Assembly: GCF_037861325.1 (NCBI RefSeq)
Contig: NZ_JAFELW010000004.1
Direction: 5' to 3' (one strand)
From: Riemerella anatipestifer_F
GTDB lineage: Bacteria > Bacteroidota > Bacteroidia > Flavobacteriales > Weeksellaceae
Length of the DNA: 64,000 nt
Numbering within the stretch: the stretch's first letter is position 1; every line of letters starts with the position of its first letter. Positions 9,156-18,736 of the stretch are shown in pieces. The translations under genes were made by a program, and so were the position numbers. The notes below the pieces were generated by a model. The model was not told where the DNA came from, searched no databases, and saw nothing but the letters and a program-made list of their open reading frames with translations.

Positions 9156-9845
9156 TTATCCTTTCATCGCGTTCAACATACCTCCATAAACTCTATTAAG
9201 ATTATTAAGGTTAGCTGTAAGCCCATCTAACTCTTGATTAAACTTTTCTGACTGTGCTACTGATTTTTGTAAATCAGAAACATATTTTTGATGATATTCT
9301 GACTGAGCTTTACCATGTTCTAACTGTAATGCATAAAGAGCATTCATACTCTCTAAATGATTTGCTGCCAATGTAAGTTGATCATTATACTTTTGGGTAG
9401 ACGAAGACATATCTACAGTTTGATTAATCTGATCTACAGATGCAGAAAACTTATCTATTCCTGTTCTAAGCCTTTCAAACAATTGTACATCTAGATTAGC
9501 TTCTTTTAACATCTTATCTAATTTCTCAGAAAGAGAAACTTCTAGTTGTTTTATCTCTTGGGTTTGTTCTACTACACTATTTTTTCTAGGCTTAGGCTGT
9601 GCATTAGCATCCAACAACTCTGGATAAACATTCTCCCAAGCATATTTAGAATCTTCAGTGGGTGGATTAAATGCATATAGCAAGAATATAAGAGCTTCGA
9701 TAATTAGACCTGCTCCTAAAATCCAATTAGGATTGATTAAACCTCCAAAGGTAGTGTGAGTCATTTTAAAAAATGCACCCAAAATTACTACAGAAGCACC
9801 TACTGAATAGATGAAATTTAATGTTTTATCACTTAATTTTAACAT
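9156..9845 (-). CDS. gldL: GldL/PorL, T9SS inner-membrane motor protein
   Basis: A 229-residue protein with two membrane helices (about residues 9-27, FIYSVGASVVILGAFFKMT, and 40-58, WILGAGLIIEALIFLLYAF) followed by a ~170-residue cytoplasmic coiled coil. GldL and GldM form the pmf-powered complex that energises T9SS export and gliding; the acidic residue within the second helix (Glu49 region, GLIIEALIF) corresponds to the position considered important for proton use. It sits between gldK and gldM, 27 bp after gldK and 50 bp before gldM. Length matches the family. Confidence 0.95.
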   Translation of the reverse strand: MLKLSDKTLNFIYSVGASVVILGAFFKMTHTTFGGLINPNWILGAGLIIEALIFLLYAFNPPTEDSKYAWENVYPELLDANAQPKPRKNSVVEQTQEIKQLEVSLSEKLDKMLKEANLDVQLFERLRTGIDKFSASVDQINQTVDMSSSTQKYNDQLTLAANHLESMNALYALQLEHGKAQSEYHQKYVSDLQKSVAQSEKFNQELDGLTANLNNLNRVYGGMLNAMKG

Positions 9846-9872
9846 GATGTAAAAAGTATATTAAATTATTTG

Positions 9873-11285
9873 TTATTTGGTTTTTCTTTTAAATTTAGCT
9901 GAACCTTCTGGTATATCCTGAACAGTTCTAAATCCTATGTAGCTTCTAGCAGAATCTTTTCTTTCCCAATCTCTATAACCTGTCATCAATAAATAACCTA
10001 CATCTTTCCAAGATCCTCCTCTTACTGATTTTTTAACATCTCTATAAGCTTGATTAGACAAATACGGATTTAGAGTTGAAGAAAACTGATACGTCGCATT
10101 ACTATACGGAGACTCTGTCCATTCAGATACATTTCCTGCCATATCATAAAGACCAAAATCATTTTTAGGGAAAGATTTCACAGGAGCCGTATAGGTATAA
10201 TTTCCTTTCTTTTCGTCCTCTATATAATTACCTCTTTTAGGCTTAAAGTTTGCCATATAGCAACCTCTATCATCCATTAAATAAGGTCCACCCCATGGAT
10301 AAGTTGCATTTTCTCTCCCTCCTCTAGCAGCATATTCCCACTCTGCTTCTGTAGGTAAACGGAATGCCATTGGAGTTTCTTTTCTTTTCTTAGACTTCTT
10401 ATTCTCATCTCTCTTAGCTTTTGTCTTATAATCACAATAAGCTCTAGCTTGATCCCAAGTAACGCCTACTACAGGATAATTTTTATAGGCCTTATGCCAA
10501 AAGTAACCATCATATAGTGGAGTATTATAAGCATAATTAAAGTCTTTAATCCAAACTGTTGTATCAGGATAAACTGCAATACTTTCTTTCTTAAGATAGT
10601 TTGAACTTCTTTTACCATCTTTAACGGCAGACTCTATATCCTCCCATTGGTAAGCGTATTTCAATTTTCTTGTATCAATAATTCTCTCACCATTTATTCT
10701 TTCTGCTGGAGGAAGATACATTGATTCTATAACCTCTGCATACTGAACATCTGGATAGTCTGAAGTTTTCCATTTTAAAGGGACTCCCCAGTCTAATCTT
10801 TTAGACTCATCATAGCCATCTCTACCTCCTTTAGAATCTAAATACTCTTGATATGGTGTAGCATTTCCTGCTTTTTTAGCAAGATAAGCATAATCTGATA
10901 TTCCTGTACCATTACCTCCACCTGAAGTTACATCACCTGCTGCTTCTGCAAGTAAAGTTCTAGCTATAGAATCTCTTACATAGTCTATAAACAGTCTGTA
11001 TTGAGCGTTGGTAACCTCTGTTTCATCCATAAAGAAAGAGGATACTGTAACTGTTTTTAGTGGAGCTTTTTCTGGCATATTAGTATAATCTACATCTGCC
11101 ATACCCATAACAAAAGAACCTCCAGGAATAGCTACCATACCATACGGTCTCTCTGCTACAAACGACTGCGATTTGTTTTTTGGTATAAGTTCTCCTTTAG
11201 TAGTAGGCTTACCAGAAGACTTACTCCCTCTAGAGCACGAGACAACCAAAGAAGCTGATAAGAGTACAAAAAATATTTTTTTCAT
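9873..11285 (-). CDS. gldK: GldK/PorK, T9SS outer-membrane lipoprotein
   Basis: A 470-residue lipoprotein (lipobox LVVSC, Cys17) with a formylglycine-generating-enzyme/sulfatase-modifying fold. Visible landmarks are GGSFVMG, DETEVTNAQYRLF, GVTWDQARAYCDY, FRLPTEAEWEYAARGG, DFGLYDMAGNVSEW and VRGGSWKD. In the T9SS it forms the periplasmic ring with GldN, anchored in the outer membrane. It is the first gene of the gldKLMN operon; a possible promoter lies about 80-115 bp upstream (minus-strand TATATTTA at 11365-11372). The DxxTxxEWE active-site cysteines of true formylglycine enzymes are not evident, as expected for GldK. Confidence 0.96.
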   Translation of the reverse strand: MKKIFFVLLSASLVVSCSRGSKSSGKPTTKGELIPKNKSQSFVAERPYGMVAIPGGSFVMGMADVDYTNMPEKAPLKTVTVSSFFMDETEVTNAQYRLFIDYVRDSIARTLLAEAAGDVTSGGGNGTGISDYAYLAKKAGNATPYQEYLDSKGGRDGYDESKRLDWGVPLKWKTSDYPDVQYAEVIESMYLPPAERINGERIIDTRKLKYAYQWEDIESAVKDGKRSSNYLKKESIAVYPDTTVWIKDFNYAYNTPLYDGYFWHKAYKNYPVVGVTWDQARAYCDYKTKAKRDENKKSKKRKETPMAFRLPTEAEWEYAARGGRENATYPWGGPYLMDDRGCYMANFKPKRGNYIEDEKKGNYTYTAPVKSFPKNDFGLYDMAGNVSEWTESPYSNATYQFSSTLNPYLSNQAYRDVKKSVRGGSWKDVGYLLMTGYRDWERKDSARSYIGFRTVQDIPEGSAKFKRKTK

Positions 11286-11441
11286 CTGATGATGTTTAAT
11301 TTAATTTTCTAATTTTTAGTTTCAAACCGATTAACATAAAATTATGTATATCAATTTTAATGCGTAAATATAGTCCTTTTTTGAATTATTCATTCAAAAA
11401 CATATAAGAGCTAACGAGTTTTTATTACAATTATTTTATAT

Positions 11442-11463
11442 AAAAGTAAAATATTTTACTTTT
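11442..11463 (-). terminator. Palindrome after glmS, possible terminator
   Basis: A perfect 22-bp palindrome flanked by T and A runs directly after the glmS stop codon. It has no GC core, so it is a weak terminator at best. The rest of the gap to gldK (11286-11441) holds only AT-rich sequence and the possible gldK promoter. Confidence 0.45.
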
Positions 11464-13317
11464 TTACTCTACAGTAACTGACTTCGCCAAGTTTCTAGGC
11501 TGATCTACATTCGCTCCTCTATAAACAGCAATATAGTAAGCTAATAACTGTAATGGCACTGATGCTATAATAGGAGAGAAACATTCTGAAGTTTCAGGGA
11601 TTTCAATCACATAGTCAGACATAGAAGCCACTTGTTCATCACCTTTAGTCACTACAGCTAGCACTTTACCTTTTCTAGCTTTAATTTCTTGTACATTACT
11701 CACTACTTTATCGTAATGTTTATTTTTAGGTGCTATTATCACGATAGGCATATTCTCATCAATAAGTGCAATAGGACCATGCTTCATTTCTGCTGCAGGG
11801 TAGCCTTCTGCGTGGATATAAGAAATTTCCTTTAACTTTAACGCTCCTTCTAAAGCTGCAGGGAAATTATATCCCCTACCAAGATACAAGAAGTTGGTTG
11901 ATTCTACAAAATCATGTGCTATTTTCTTCACATAATCATGAGTAGAAGCCAATACTTCCTCTACTTTTTTAGGAATAGTATCTAGCTCTGTAATCAGCTT
12001 CATAAATTCCTGATTGCTTAAGTTTCCGTTATGCTTACCTAATTTAAGTGCAATCAAGGTTAAAATGGTTAATTGTGCGGTAAACGCCTTAGTAGAAGCT
12101 ACCCCTATCTCTGGTCCAGCGTGAGTATAAGACCCTGCATCTGAAAAACGAGCAATAGAAGAATCTACTACATTACAAATACCATAAATAAATGCTCCTT
12201 TTTCTCTTGCCATTTTAATAGCTGCCATTGTATCAGCTGTTTCTCCCGACTGAGAAATCGCAATAACGACATCCTTATCCGTTATAATTGGGTTTCTATA
12301 TCTAAACTCAGAAGCATATTCTACCTCCACAGGTACTCTTGCAAATTCCTCAATAAGATATTCTCCTATCAATCCTGCATGCCAAGAAGTACCACAGGCG
12401 ATGATAATGATACGATTAGCATTATTCAATTTCTCCAAATGATCCCAAATACCAGCCATCTTAATGATACCTTCATCTACCAAAAGACGACCTCTCATAG
12501 TATCATGAATAGATTTAGGTTGTTCAAAAATTTCTTTAAGCATAAAATGCTCATAGCCACCCTTCTCTATCTGCTCTAGATTAAGCTTAAGTTCTTGAAT
12601 GGCAGGAGTAATTTTAGAGTTATCTTCTATTTTTCTAATATCTACACCATTCTCTAAAGATATAGTTGCCATATGACCTTCCTCTAGATAGATAGCCTCT
12701 TTAGTAAACTCTACAAATGGAGAGGCATCTGATGCAATAAAATATTCTTTATCACCTATACCTATCGCAAGAGGAGAACCCAACCTTGCTACTACTAAAA
12801 GGCTAGGATAATCTTTATGCATTACCGTAATTGCATACGCTCCATAAACCTCGTTAAGAGCATAACGGACTGCTTCCGGAAAATCTAATTCTTTATTTTC
12901 ATCCATAAAATACTGAATAAGATTAACCAAAACTTCAGTATCTGTCTCTGAATGAAAAACATAACCTTTAGACACTAACATAGTTTTAATGGTATCATAG
13001 TTTTCTATAATCCCATTATGTACTATAGCCACCTTACCATTATTAGAAACATGAGGGTGTGAATTTTTATCACTAGGTACACCATGAGTAGCCCATCTAG
13101 TATGCCCCATACCTATATGTGATATATTCTTAAGATTCTCTGATATACTTACCAAATCAGAAACCTTACCCTTTGTCTTTTTTACATCATAAGAGGTAGT
13201 TGAGTCTTCCAGCACTATTCCAGCACTATCATATCCTCTGTATTCTAATCTTTTAAGACCGTTAATAACTACTTCGTAAGCATCTCTATGCCCTGTATAT
13301 CCTACTATTCCACACAT
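11464..13317 (-). CDS. glmS: Glutamine-fructose-6-phosphate aminotransferase (isomerising)
   Basis: A 617-residue enzyme that makes glucosamine-6-phosphate, the entry step to peptidoglycan and lipid A sugars. The N-terminal glutaminase domain begins MCGIVGYTG with catalytic Cys2 after removal of Met1, and has GHTRWATHG and NGIIENY. Two SIS (sugar isomerase) domains follow, with ACGTSWHAG, SQSGETADT and the C-terminal loop DQPRNLAKSVTVE, typical for GlmS. Length is as in the family (about 610). It ends a minus-strand run GT5 - DUF4270 - glmS and begins 6 bp after the DUF4270 stop. I see no glmS ribozyme upstream. Confidence 0.98.
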   Translation of the reverse strand: MCGIVGYTGHRDAYEVVINGLKRLEYRGYDSAGIVLEDSTTSYDVKKTKGKVSDLVSISENLKNISHIGMGHTRWATHGVPSDKNSHPHVSNNGKVAIVHNGIIENYDTIKTMLVSKGYVFHSETDTEVLVNLIQYFMDENKELDFPEAVRYALNEVYGAYAITVMHKDYPSLLVVARLGSPLAIGIGDKEYFIASDASPFVEFTKEAIYLEEGHMATISLENGVDIRKIEDNSKITPAIQELKLNLEQIEKGGYEHFMLKEIFEQPKSIHDTMRGRLLVDEGIIKMAGIWDHLEKLNNANRIIIIACGTSWHAGLIGEYLIEEFARVPVEVEYASEFRYRNPIITDKDVVIAISQSGETADTMAAIKMAREKGAFIYGICNVVDSSIARFSDAGSYTHAGPEIGVASTKAFTAQLTILTLIALKLGKHNGNLSNQEFMKLITELDTIPKKVEEVLASTHDYVKKIAHDFVESTNFLYLGRGYNFPAALEGALKLKEISYIHAEGYPAAEMKHGPIALIDENMPIVIIAPKNKHYDKVVSNVQEIKARKGKVLAVVTKGDEQVASMSDYVIEIPETSECFSPIIASVPLQLLAYYIAVYRGANVDQPRNLAKSVTVE

Positions 13318-13322
13318 ATACC

Positions 13323-14828
13323 TTATTTTTTAGCGTAAATAATATTTAATTTCACTTTATTCTGATTGGTCGTTTTAGAACCAACTAATACTATTCTTTG
13401 AGGAGCATAAGCTCTAGTATTGTAGTTTTGTCCTAGCAAAGTTCCCTGTGTACTTTTTAAATAATCTCCCACATTAATTTCTAAATCTTTATTCTCTGCC
13501 TCTTTTTCTATAATATTTTTGAGAGTTTGAGTAATGGTAATATCATAGTAAGCAGGGTTACTTGTCAAATCAGAAGTTTTAACGAGAGAGTAAGACGATG
13601 ATAGAGACATTGCGGAAACATCAGCTAAAAAGTCATTAAGATTAGCATATTTCACTAAGAAATTTGATGGTTTAGCATAAGATTTATTCCATACGCTATC
13701 ATCTGTATATAATCTTATTTTAGCAGAAAGAATGCCTATATTTTCGTTTTTATAAAGATTTTTAATTTTTTGTATTTCTGTTGCAGGTATTTTTAAAACA
13801 GCTCCAGCTCCTCCCATGCCTTGTAAGTAGAGCCTTTCGTCTCCATTAGTTGTATCAATATTAGCAAGTGCTGTACTATAAGCCGAAGTTCTGTTATAAT
13901 CTATTTGATTAAAATGGGTATTACTAGAACCTAAATCAAACTGATACACCGCAGAAGTTTTGGTAGTAGTTCCATTAGATGTTGTATCATAGGTATAATA
14001 CATCTTAATGCTAGCGTCATTAGGAGTAAATCTAAAAATATAACCATCATTTTCTACTACAGAAAGTCTTATTCCTTTTATATAACGGATGAAACTAGCC
14101 GCATCTTTAAGTTCTATAGCTCCTTGCTTACTTACTATTTTATCTTGAAAATACTGTGCATCAAGAGGAATCCTAACGCCTACGGTTCTAGATAACAATT
14201 CTTTACTATCAGCATCGCTTGTAATACTAACCGACGACACTTTACCATTAAGTGATACTGTTGCCAAATTAACTCCTAGTGCCACTTTTTGGTTAGAGTA
14301 ATATTTCTTCTCTGTAGAATACAAGAAATCATCTACTTCATCTACTTTAAGCGTTAGTGATTTATTATTACCATACTTCTGTATAGGATACGTTGTTACT
14401 ACCTTTTTAGCCGCTACATTACCTGTAAAAATATAGTCTTCATCTGTTGATGTAGTTGCAGAGTCTGAAGCGTAAATAGGTTTCAATTCTAAAACAACTG
14501 AATCTACCTTCGCATTAGTCCCAAAATCAGGATTATAGCTAGATAATCGTAACTGTGTTATATAAGAAGACTTTTGCATTCCAAAATTATCTTCTGCAAA
14601 AGCCCCTAAGGTAGCCTGAGAAATACGAGATGCATCAGACTGTATGGTATCATTATTATTGAGGTTATAAGCTATCACATCGTAGCTCTGCGTTTCACCT
14701 GTTGCTGCCCCACTTGCAAAAAACTGCTCTCCAAGATTATTTGCATCTGACTCGCAACTTTGTATCACTAAACTCCCTAATCCTGCTACAACAAACAGTT
14801 TAAGGATTTTTTTTGTTTCTATTATCAT
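13323..14828 (-). CDS. DUF4270 lipoprotein
   Basis: A 501-residue lipoprotein with the lipobox VIQSC (Cys25), followed by ESDANNLGEQF, the hallmark opening of DUF4270 proteins of Bacteroidota. The mature part is beta-rich with family blocks such as KVDSVVLELKP and LYLQGMGGAGAVLKIP. Its function is not established. The order panC / GT5 protein / DUF4270 / glmS recurs, to my recollection, in Flavobacteriia and may point to a cell-envelope role. Only 6 bp separate it from glmS and 26 bp from the GT5 gene, so co-transcription is likely. Confidence 0.85.
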   Translation of the reverse strand: MIIETKKILKLFVVAGLGSLVIQSCESDANNLGEQFFASGAATGETQSYDVIAYNLNNNDTIQSDASRISQATLGAFAEDNFGMQKSSYITQLRLSSYNPDFGTNAKVDSVVLELKPIYASDSATTSTDEDYIFTGNVAAKKVVTTYPIQKYGNNKSLTLKVDEVDDFLYSTEKKYYSNQKVALGVNLATVSLNGKVSSVSITSDADSKELLSRTVGVRIPLDAQYFQDKIVSKQGAIELKDAASFIRYIKGIRLSVVENDGYIFRFTPNDASIKMYYTYDTTSNGTTTKTSAVYQFDLGSSNTHFNQIDYNRTSAYSTALANIDTTNGDERLYLQGMGGAGAVLKIPATEIQKIKNLYKNENIGILSAKIRLYTDDSVWNKSYAKPSNFLVKYANLNDFLADVSAMSLSSSYSLVKTSDLTSNPAYYDITITQTLKNIIEKEAENKDLEINVGDYLKSTQGTLLGQNYNTRAYAPQRIVLVGSKTTNQNKVKLNIIYAKK

Positions 14829-14854
14829 TGAATGTATTAAATAAAATCTATTTT

Positions 14855-15628
14855 TTAATATATCTCACCTACAGACTCAGGAGCAACATACTCTTTCTTA
14901 TCTGAACATGCTTGAGAAAAACTTTCATCTAAATCTTGTTCCAAAAATTCATCTCCTTTCACTACCACATCTACAAGATTCATACCTTCTTCTAAAAAAC
15001 TATAGAAGCTAGGATTATCAAACGCTTTAATTCCTTTTATATTGTCGAATTTAAACTTATTTACCACCGCTTTTTTGTCAAAAACTAAATTTTCTTCATT
15101 GTATACAGACAAAACAAACTTGGTATCATCAAAATAAGAATCTTTTTTGTAGTAATGTTTTAGATATACAGGTATAAATGCTGACATCCAACCATTAAGA
15201 TGAACCACATCTGGCACCCAATTAAGTTTCTTAATAGTTTCTATAACACCCCGTGCAAAAAACATCGCTCTTTCGTCATTATCATCGAAAGGAAGCCCTT
15301 CTTCATCTTTGTAAGTAAATTTTCTTTTGAAATAATCTTCATTATCTATAAAGTAAACCTGTAACCTTTCTCCTGGTAAAGAAGCCACTTTAATAATTAA
15401 AGGTTGGTCTAAATCATTAATAATAATATTCATTCCTGAAAGCCTAATTACCTCGTGTAACTGAAACTTTCTTTCACTAATATATCCAAAACGAGGCATG
15501 AAGACACGCACATCATTTCCATCACCATACATTTTAAGAGCCATTCTGTTTACCGCATCAGACATTGCACTTTCTTCTTGGTAAGGAAACATCTCTGTAG
15601 TAACATATAAAATCTTTTTGTCTGGCAT
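14855..15628 (-). CDS. Glycogen/starch synthase-like GT5 N-terminal domain protein
   Basis: A 257-residue protein that matches only the N-terminal (acceptor) Rossmann domain of GT5 glycogen synthases: KKILYVTTEMFPYQEE at the start, DNDERAMFFARGVIETIKK, and PDVVHLNGWMSAFIPVYLK. Full GlgA is about 480 residues and its C-terminal domain, which binds the ADP-glucose donor, is absent, so it probably cannot act alone as a glucosyltransferase. The classical KxGGL loop near the N-terminus is also replaced (EESAMSDAV). It stops cleanly before the DUF4270 gene, with no leftover coding sequence, so the short form looks native rather than broken. Divergent from panC; a TAnnTTTG element lies at 15672-15679 on the minus strand. 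Confidence 0.75.
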   Translation of the reverse strand: MPDKKILYVTTEMFPYQEESAMSDAVNRMALKMYGDGNDVRVFMPRFGYISERKFQLHEVIRLSGMNIIINDLDQPLIIKVASLPGERLQVYFIDNEDYFKRKFTYKDEEGLPFDDNDERAMFFARGVIETIKKLNWVPDVVHLNGWMSAFIPVYLKHYYKKDSYFDDTKFVLSVYNEENLVFDKKAVVNKFKFDNIKGIKAFDNPSFYSFLEEGMNLVDVVVKGDEFLEQDLDESFSQACSDKKEYVAPESVGEIY

Positions 15629-15741
15629 AATTCTTATTTTTTATCTTCAACTTAAAAGACAGTTCTCTATGCAAAAATACAACTTTTTAAACTAATAACA
15701 GTGTATTAACAATTTTTTATAATTTTGGAGAAATTTTTCAA

Positions 15742-16590
15742 ATGAAAATATTAGACAGTAGGAAAGAATTAGAAACCTATATTAAACATAATAAACTGAG
15801 CGGCAATGCCATAGGTTTTGCTCCTACTATGGGAGCTTTGCATAAAGGACATATTTCTCTCTACGAGGCAGCTAGACCTCACAACGATATTGTTGTTTCA
15901 TCTATATTTGTTAATCCTACGCAGTTTAACAACCCTGACGACCTAGAGAAGTACCCAAGAACTTTAGAAGCCGATTTAGAAAAACTTAGAAAATCAAAAT
16001 TAGTAGATGCTGTATATACACCAAGTATAGAAGATATTTACCCCGAAAAATCAGTGGCGAAAAACTACGATTTTGATGGGCTAGAAAACGAAATGGAAGG
16101 CAAAATGAGACCTGGTCATTTTGATGGTGTAGGCACAGTAGTAGAAGAGCTTTTCCGACAGGTACAACCAGACAACGCTTACTTCGGAGAGAAAGATTTC
16201 CAGCAACTTGCCATCATCAAGAAGTTAGTGGAAAAGAAAAACCTTCCAATCAACATACACGGAGTGCCTATTTACAGAGAAGAAAATGGCTTAGCGATGA
16301 GCTCTAGAAATATGCGATTATCCGAAGCTGAAAGAGAAGATGCCAAAATTATTCATGAAACCCTTTTAAAGGTAAATGATTGGTTTAGAGTTGTTAGTAT
16401 TCCTGAAATAAAAGAGAGAGTACACTCCATTTTTGAAAAAGAAAAAAACTTTGATTTAGAATATTTTGTAATTGCTGATGAAAACACTTTAAAAGAAACC
16501 GATTTCTTCTATAAAGATTGTTCTTACAGAGCTTTTATTGTTGTTCATGTAAATCAAGTAAGGCTTATAGACAATATGCATCTAGCCTAA
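15742..16590 (+). CDS. panC: Pantothenate synthetase
   Basis: A 282-residue enzyme that condenses pantoate and beta-alanine with ATP in coenzyme A synthesis. The nucleotidyltransferase signature PTMGALHKGH (HKGH at 34-37) is clear, as are FVNPTQF, the pantoate/ATP loop PGHFDGVGTVV, GEKDFQQ and the KMSKS-like AMSSRNMRLS. Length is typical (about 280). It begins a plus-strand run, divergent from the GT5 gene, and is followed after 18 bp by the PorP/SprF gene. No panB or panD is in the window. Confidence 0.97.
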   Translation: MKILDSRKELETYIKHNKLSGNAIGFAPTMGALHKGHISLYEAARPHNDIVVSSIFVNPTQFNNPDDLEKYPRTLEADLEKLRKSKLVDAVYTPSIEDIYPEKSVAKNYDFDGLENEMEGKMRPGHFDGVGTVVEELFRQVQPDNAYFGEKDFQQLAIIKKLVEKKNLPINIHGVPIYREENGLAMSSRNMRLSEAEREDAKIIHETLLKVNDWFRVVSIPEIKERVHSIFEKEKNFDLEYFVIADENTLKETDFFYKDCSYRAFIVVHVNQVRLIDNMHLA

Positions 16591-16608
16591 TTTCCAAACA
16601 ATCAAGCT

Positions 16609-17556
16609 ATGTACAAAAAGATTTTATTTACCATTTCTATTTTCATCACTATTATTTCCTATGCACAGGAGACGCTTCCGTATTACCAACAATACTTATT
16701 AGATGGTAAATATCTCTTTAATCCCGCTCATTTTGGAGAAACAGACGACATTATAATCAATAGTCACTATCAAAAGCAATTCTCAAAGCTAGAACATTCT
16801 CCCAACACACAATCTATAGGTGCACACGCCAATGTTACTGATAGACTTGGTGTAGGAGCTTACTTTTTCAGAGACCAAAACGGACCAACCTCTGCCAATG
16901 GAATTAGCGTGGGAGCCGCCTATTTTATCCCAATAGATGATAACGAAAGAAAAAATCAATTTTCCTTTGGTACAAGTATCAACCTCTATAACTCCAATAT
17001 AGATTTAGCTCTTCTTAATCCCAAAGATTCTGGCGACCCTCTAATACAAAGCGGTACTAACAGCGTATTTTTAACCTATGCTAACTTAGGCTTACAAGCT
17101 ACTTACAATGGCTTTTTCGGTAGTTTTTCAGTAGTGGATATTCCTCTAAGTAAAACCACCTATATTGTTAATGGAATAGAACCTTCTCCCACCAAATTTT
17201 TCATCAATACTGGCTACGATTGGGATTTTTCTGAGAATCTTTCGTTAGAACCCTCAGTTTTAATCAATTTAAACACCAACTCATCTAGAATTATTGATGC
17301 TAATTTGTTAGCAAAAATTAAAGACGAAGACAATTATTTCGCAGGAGGCATCAGCTACAGAACAGCCAAATCAGCATTTGGAAGCCAACAACTTAGTTTT
17401 TCTCCTCTTATCAAACTTAAATTTAACCAATTTAGTTTCGGAGCAGCTTACAACATTAACCTTTCTCCTATTGCAGATTATGGTGGCAACAGCTTTATGA
17501 TTAACTTAGGCTACGCTTTTGAAAACTTCATCAATACTAGAGGCTTCCGATATTAA
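16609..17556 (+). CDS. PorP/SprF-family type IX secretion membrane protein
   Basis: A 315-residue outer-membrane beta-barrel protein with a signal peptide (about 1-20, ending SYAQ). It opens with LPYYQQYLLDGKYLFNPAHFGE, the characteristic start of PorP/SprF proteins, and alternates barrel strands ending in GYAFENFINTRGFRY. SprF-type members help secrete or anchor particular T9SS substrates such as SprB adhesins and are usually encoded right after a large substrate gene. Here no such adhesin gene is adjacent: it lies between panC and hemW. So it may be the general PorP-like subunit or a stand-alone homologue. Confidence 0.85.
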   Translation: MYKKILFTISIFITIISYAQETLPYYQQYLLDGKYLFNPAHFGETDDIIINSHYQKQFSKLEHSPNTQSIGAHANVTDRLGVGAYFFRDQNGPTSANGISVGAAYFIPIDDNERKNQFSFGTSINLYNSNIDLALLNPKDSGDPLIQSGTNSVFLTYANLGLQATYNGFFGSFSVVDIPLSKTTYIVNGIEPSPTKFFINTGYDWDFSENLSLEPSVLINLNTNSSRIIDANLLAKIKDEDNYFAGGISYRTAKSAFGSQQLSFSPLIKLKFNQFSFGAAYNINLSPIADYGGNSFMINLGYAFENFINTRGFRY

Positions 17557-17576
17557 ACATTAAAAATCATCTATCT

Positions 17577-18698
17577 TTGATATACTTACACATTCCGTTT
17601 TGCAAGCAAAAATGCAGTTATTGTAACTTTCACTTTTCCACTTCGTTGAAGTTGAAGGACGATATGCTTTTAGCCCTCAAAAAAGAATTACACCTAAGAC
17701 ATCACGAACTAGAAAATAAAAATCTACCGTCATTATATTTTGGTGGTGGCACACCTTCTATCCTTAGCGTAGATGAAATCCAAAAGCTTATAGACGAAAT
17801 ATTGAAATATTTTACGTTCAATTCTGACATAGAAATCACCTTAGAAGCAAACCCCGATGATTTAGATAAATCCTTTCTAAAAGCTCTTTCTAACACACCT
17901 ATCAACAGGTTAAGCATTGGCACTCAAAGTTTTTTTGAAGAAGATTTAAAACTTATGAACAGAGCTCATAGTGCTTCCGAAGCTGAAAGTTCCATAAAAA
18001 AAGCTCAAGACACTGGTTTTGAAAACATTAGTATAGATTTAATCTATGGCTCGCCAACTTCCAACCATTCTCTTTGGAAAGAAAGTTTACAAAAAAGTAT
18101 AGAACTTCAAGTGCCACACATCTCATCTTATGCCCTTACTGTGGAACCCAAAACTGCTCTACAAAAGTGGATTGAACAGGAAAAAATCAATGCTCCGAAA
18201 GAAGAAGAGCAGTTTATTGCTTTTCAATACCTTTCAGAAACACTTAAGTCAAACGGATTTGAACATTACGAAATTTCTAATTTCTCCAAACCAAATTATC
18301 ACTCTAGACATAATACTGCTTACTGGAAAGGTCTGCCCTATTTAGGCATAGGACCTTCGGCTCACTCTTACGACGGACAAAAACAACGCAGCTGGAATAT
18401 CGCTAATAACAGTTTATATATCAAAAACTTAGCAGAAAACTCACTTCCAAAAGAAACGGAAATTTTATCAGAAAAAGAACAATTCAACGAACTCATTATG
18501 ATAGGTCTTCGTACCAAATGGGGCGTTGAATACAATATTATCAGCCAATTTTCGGAAGAGATACTAAAGCCATTCCAAAAAAGCCTAGAAACTAAACTAA
18601 GTTTAGGAACATTGGAACTAGAAGACAATCAGCTTTTTATACCAGAAGAACATTGGTTTATGGCAGATGGCATTATTTCTGATTTGTTTGTTGTCTGA
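17577..18698 (+). CDS. hemW: HemW-like radical SAM protein (coproporphyrinogen oxidase-like), TTG start
   Basis: A 373-residue radical SAM protein. The motif CKQKCSYCNF at about residues 9-18 has the CxxxCxxC iron-sulfur ligands. Also visible are YFGGGTPSIL, EANPDD, RLSIGTQSF and the HemW-type C-terminal helix region (GLRTKWGVEYN). HemW binds haem and probably serves as a haem chaperone; the true oxygen-independent coproporphyrinogen oxidase HemN has an extra CxxxCxxCxC form. The start codon is TTG at 17577: the family begins MIYxHIPFCxxKC at exactly this point and no ATG or GTG precedes it in frame. The 3' end holds a promoter for the next gene. Confidence 0.88.
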   Translation: MIYLHIPFCKQKCSYCNFHFSTSLKLKDDMLLALKKELHLRHHELENKNLPSLYFGGGTPSILSVDEIQKLIDEILKYFTFNSDIEITLEANPDDLDKSFLKALSNTPINRLSIGTQSFFEEDLKLMNRAHSASEAESSIKKAQDTGFENISIDLIYGSPTSNHSLWKESLQKSIELQVPHISSYALTVEPKTALQKWIEQEKINAPKEEEQFIAFQYLSETLKSNGFEHYEISNFSKPNYHSRHNTAYWKGLPYLGIGPSAHSYDGQKQRSWNIANNSLYIKNLAENSLPKETEILSEKEQFNELIMIGLRTKWGVEYNIISQFSEEILKPFQKSLETKLSLGTLELEDNQLFIPEEHWFMADGIISDLFVV

Positions 18699-18712
18699 TT
18701 TGTCTATTTTTG
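18683..18712 (+). promoter_or_regulatory. Bacteroidota-type promoter for the DUF4251 lipoprotein
   Basis: TTTG (18683-18686), an 18-bp spacer and TATTTTTG (18705-18712) match the TTTG/TAnnTTTG consensus of the Bacteroidota housekeeping sigma factor. It lies in the last codons of hemW, 25 bp before the ATG at 18737, and argues against an upstream start for that gene. Confidence 0.45.
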
Positions 18713-18736
18713 TCCATATTTAAAAAACCAAGCACA

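Noticed and set aside
11286..11463. A small RNA gene between glmS and gldK
   Set aside because: The only structure is an AT-only palindrome after glmS; no promoter-terminator pair for an RNA was seen.
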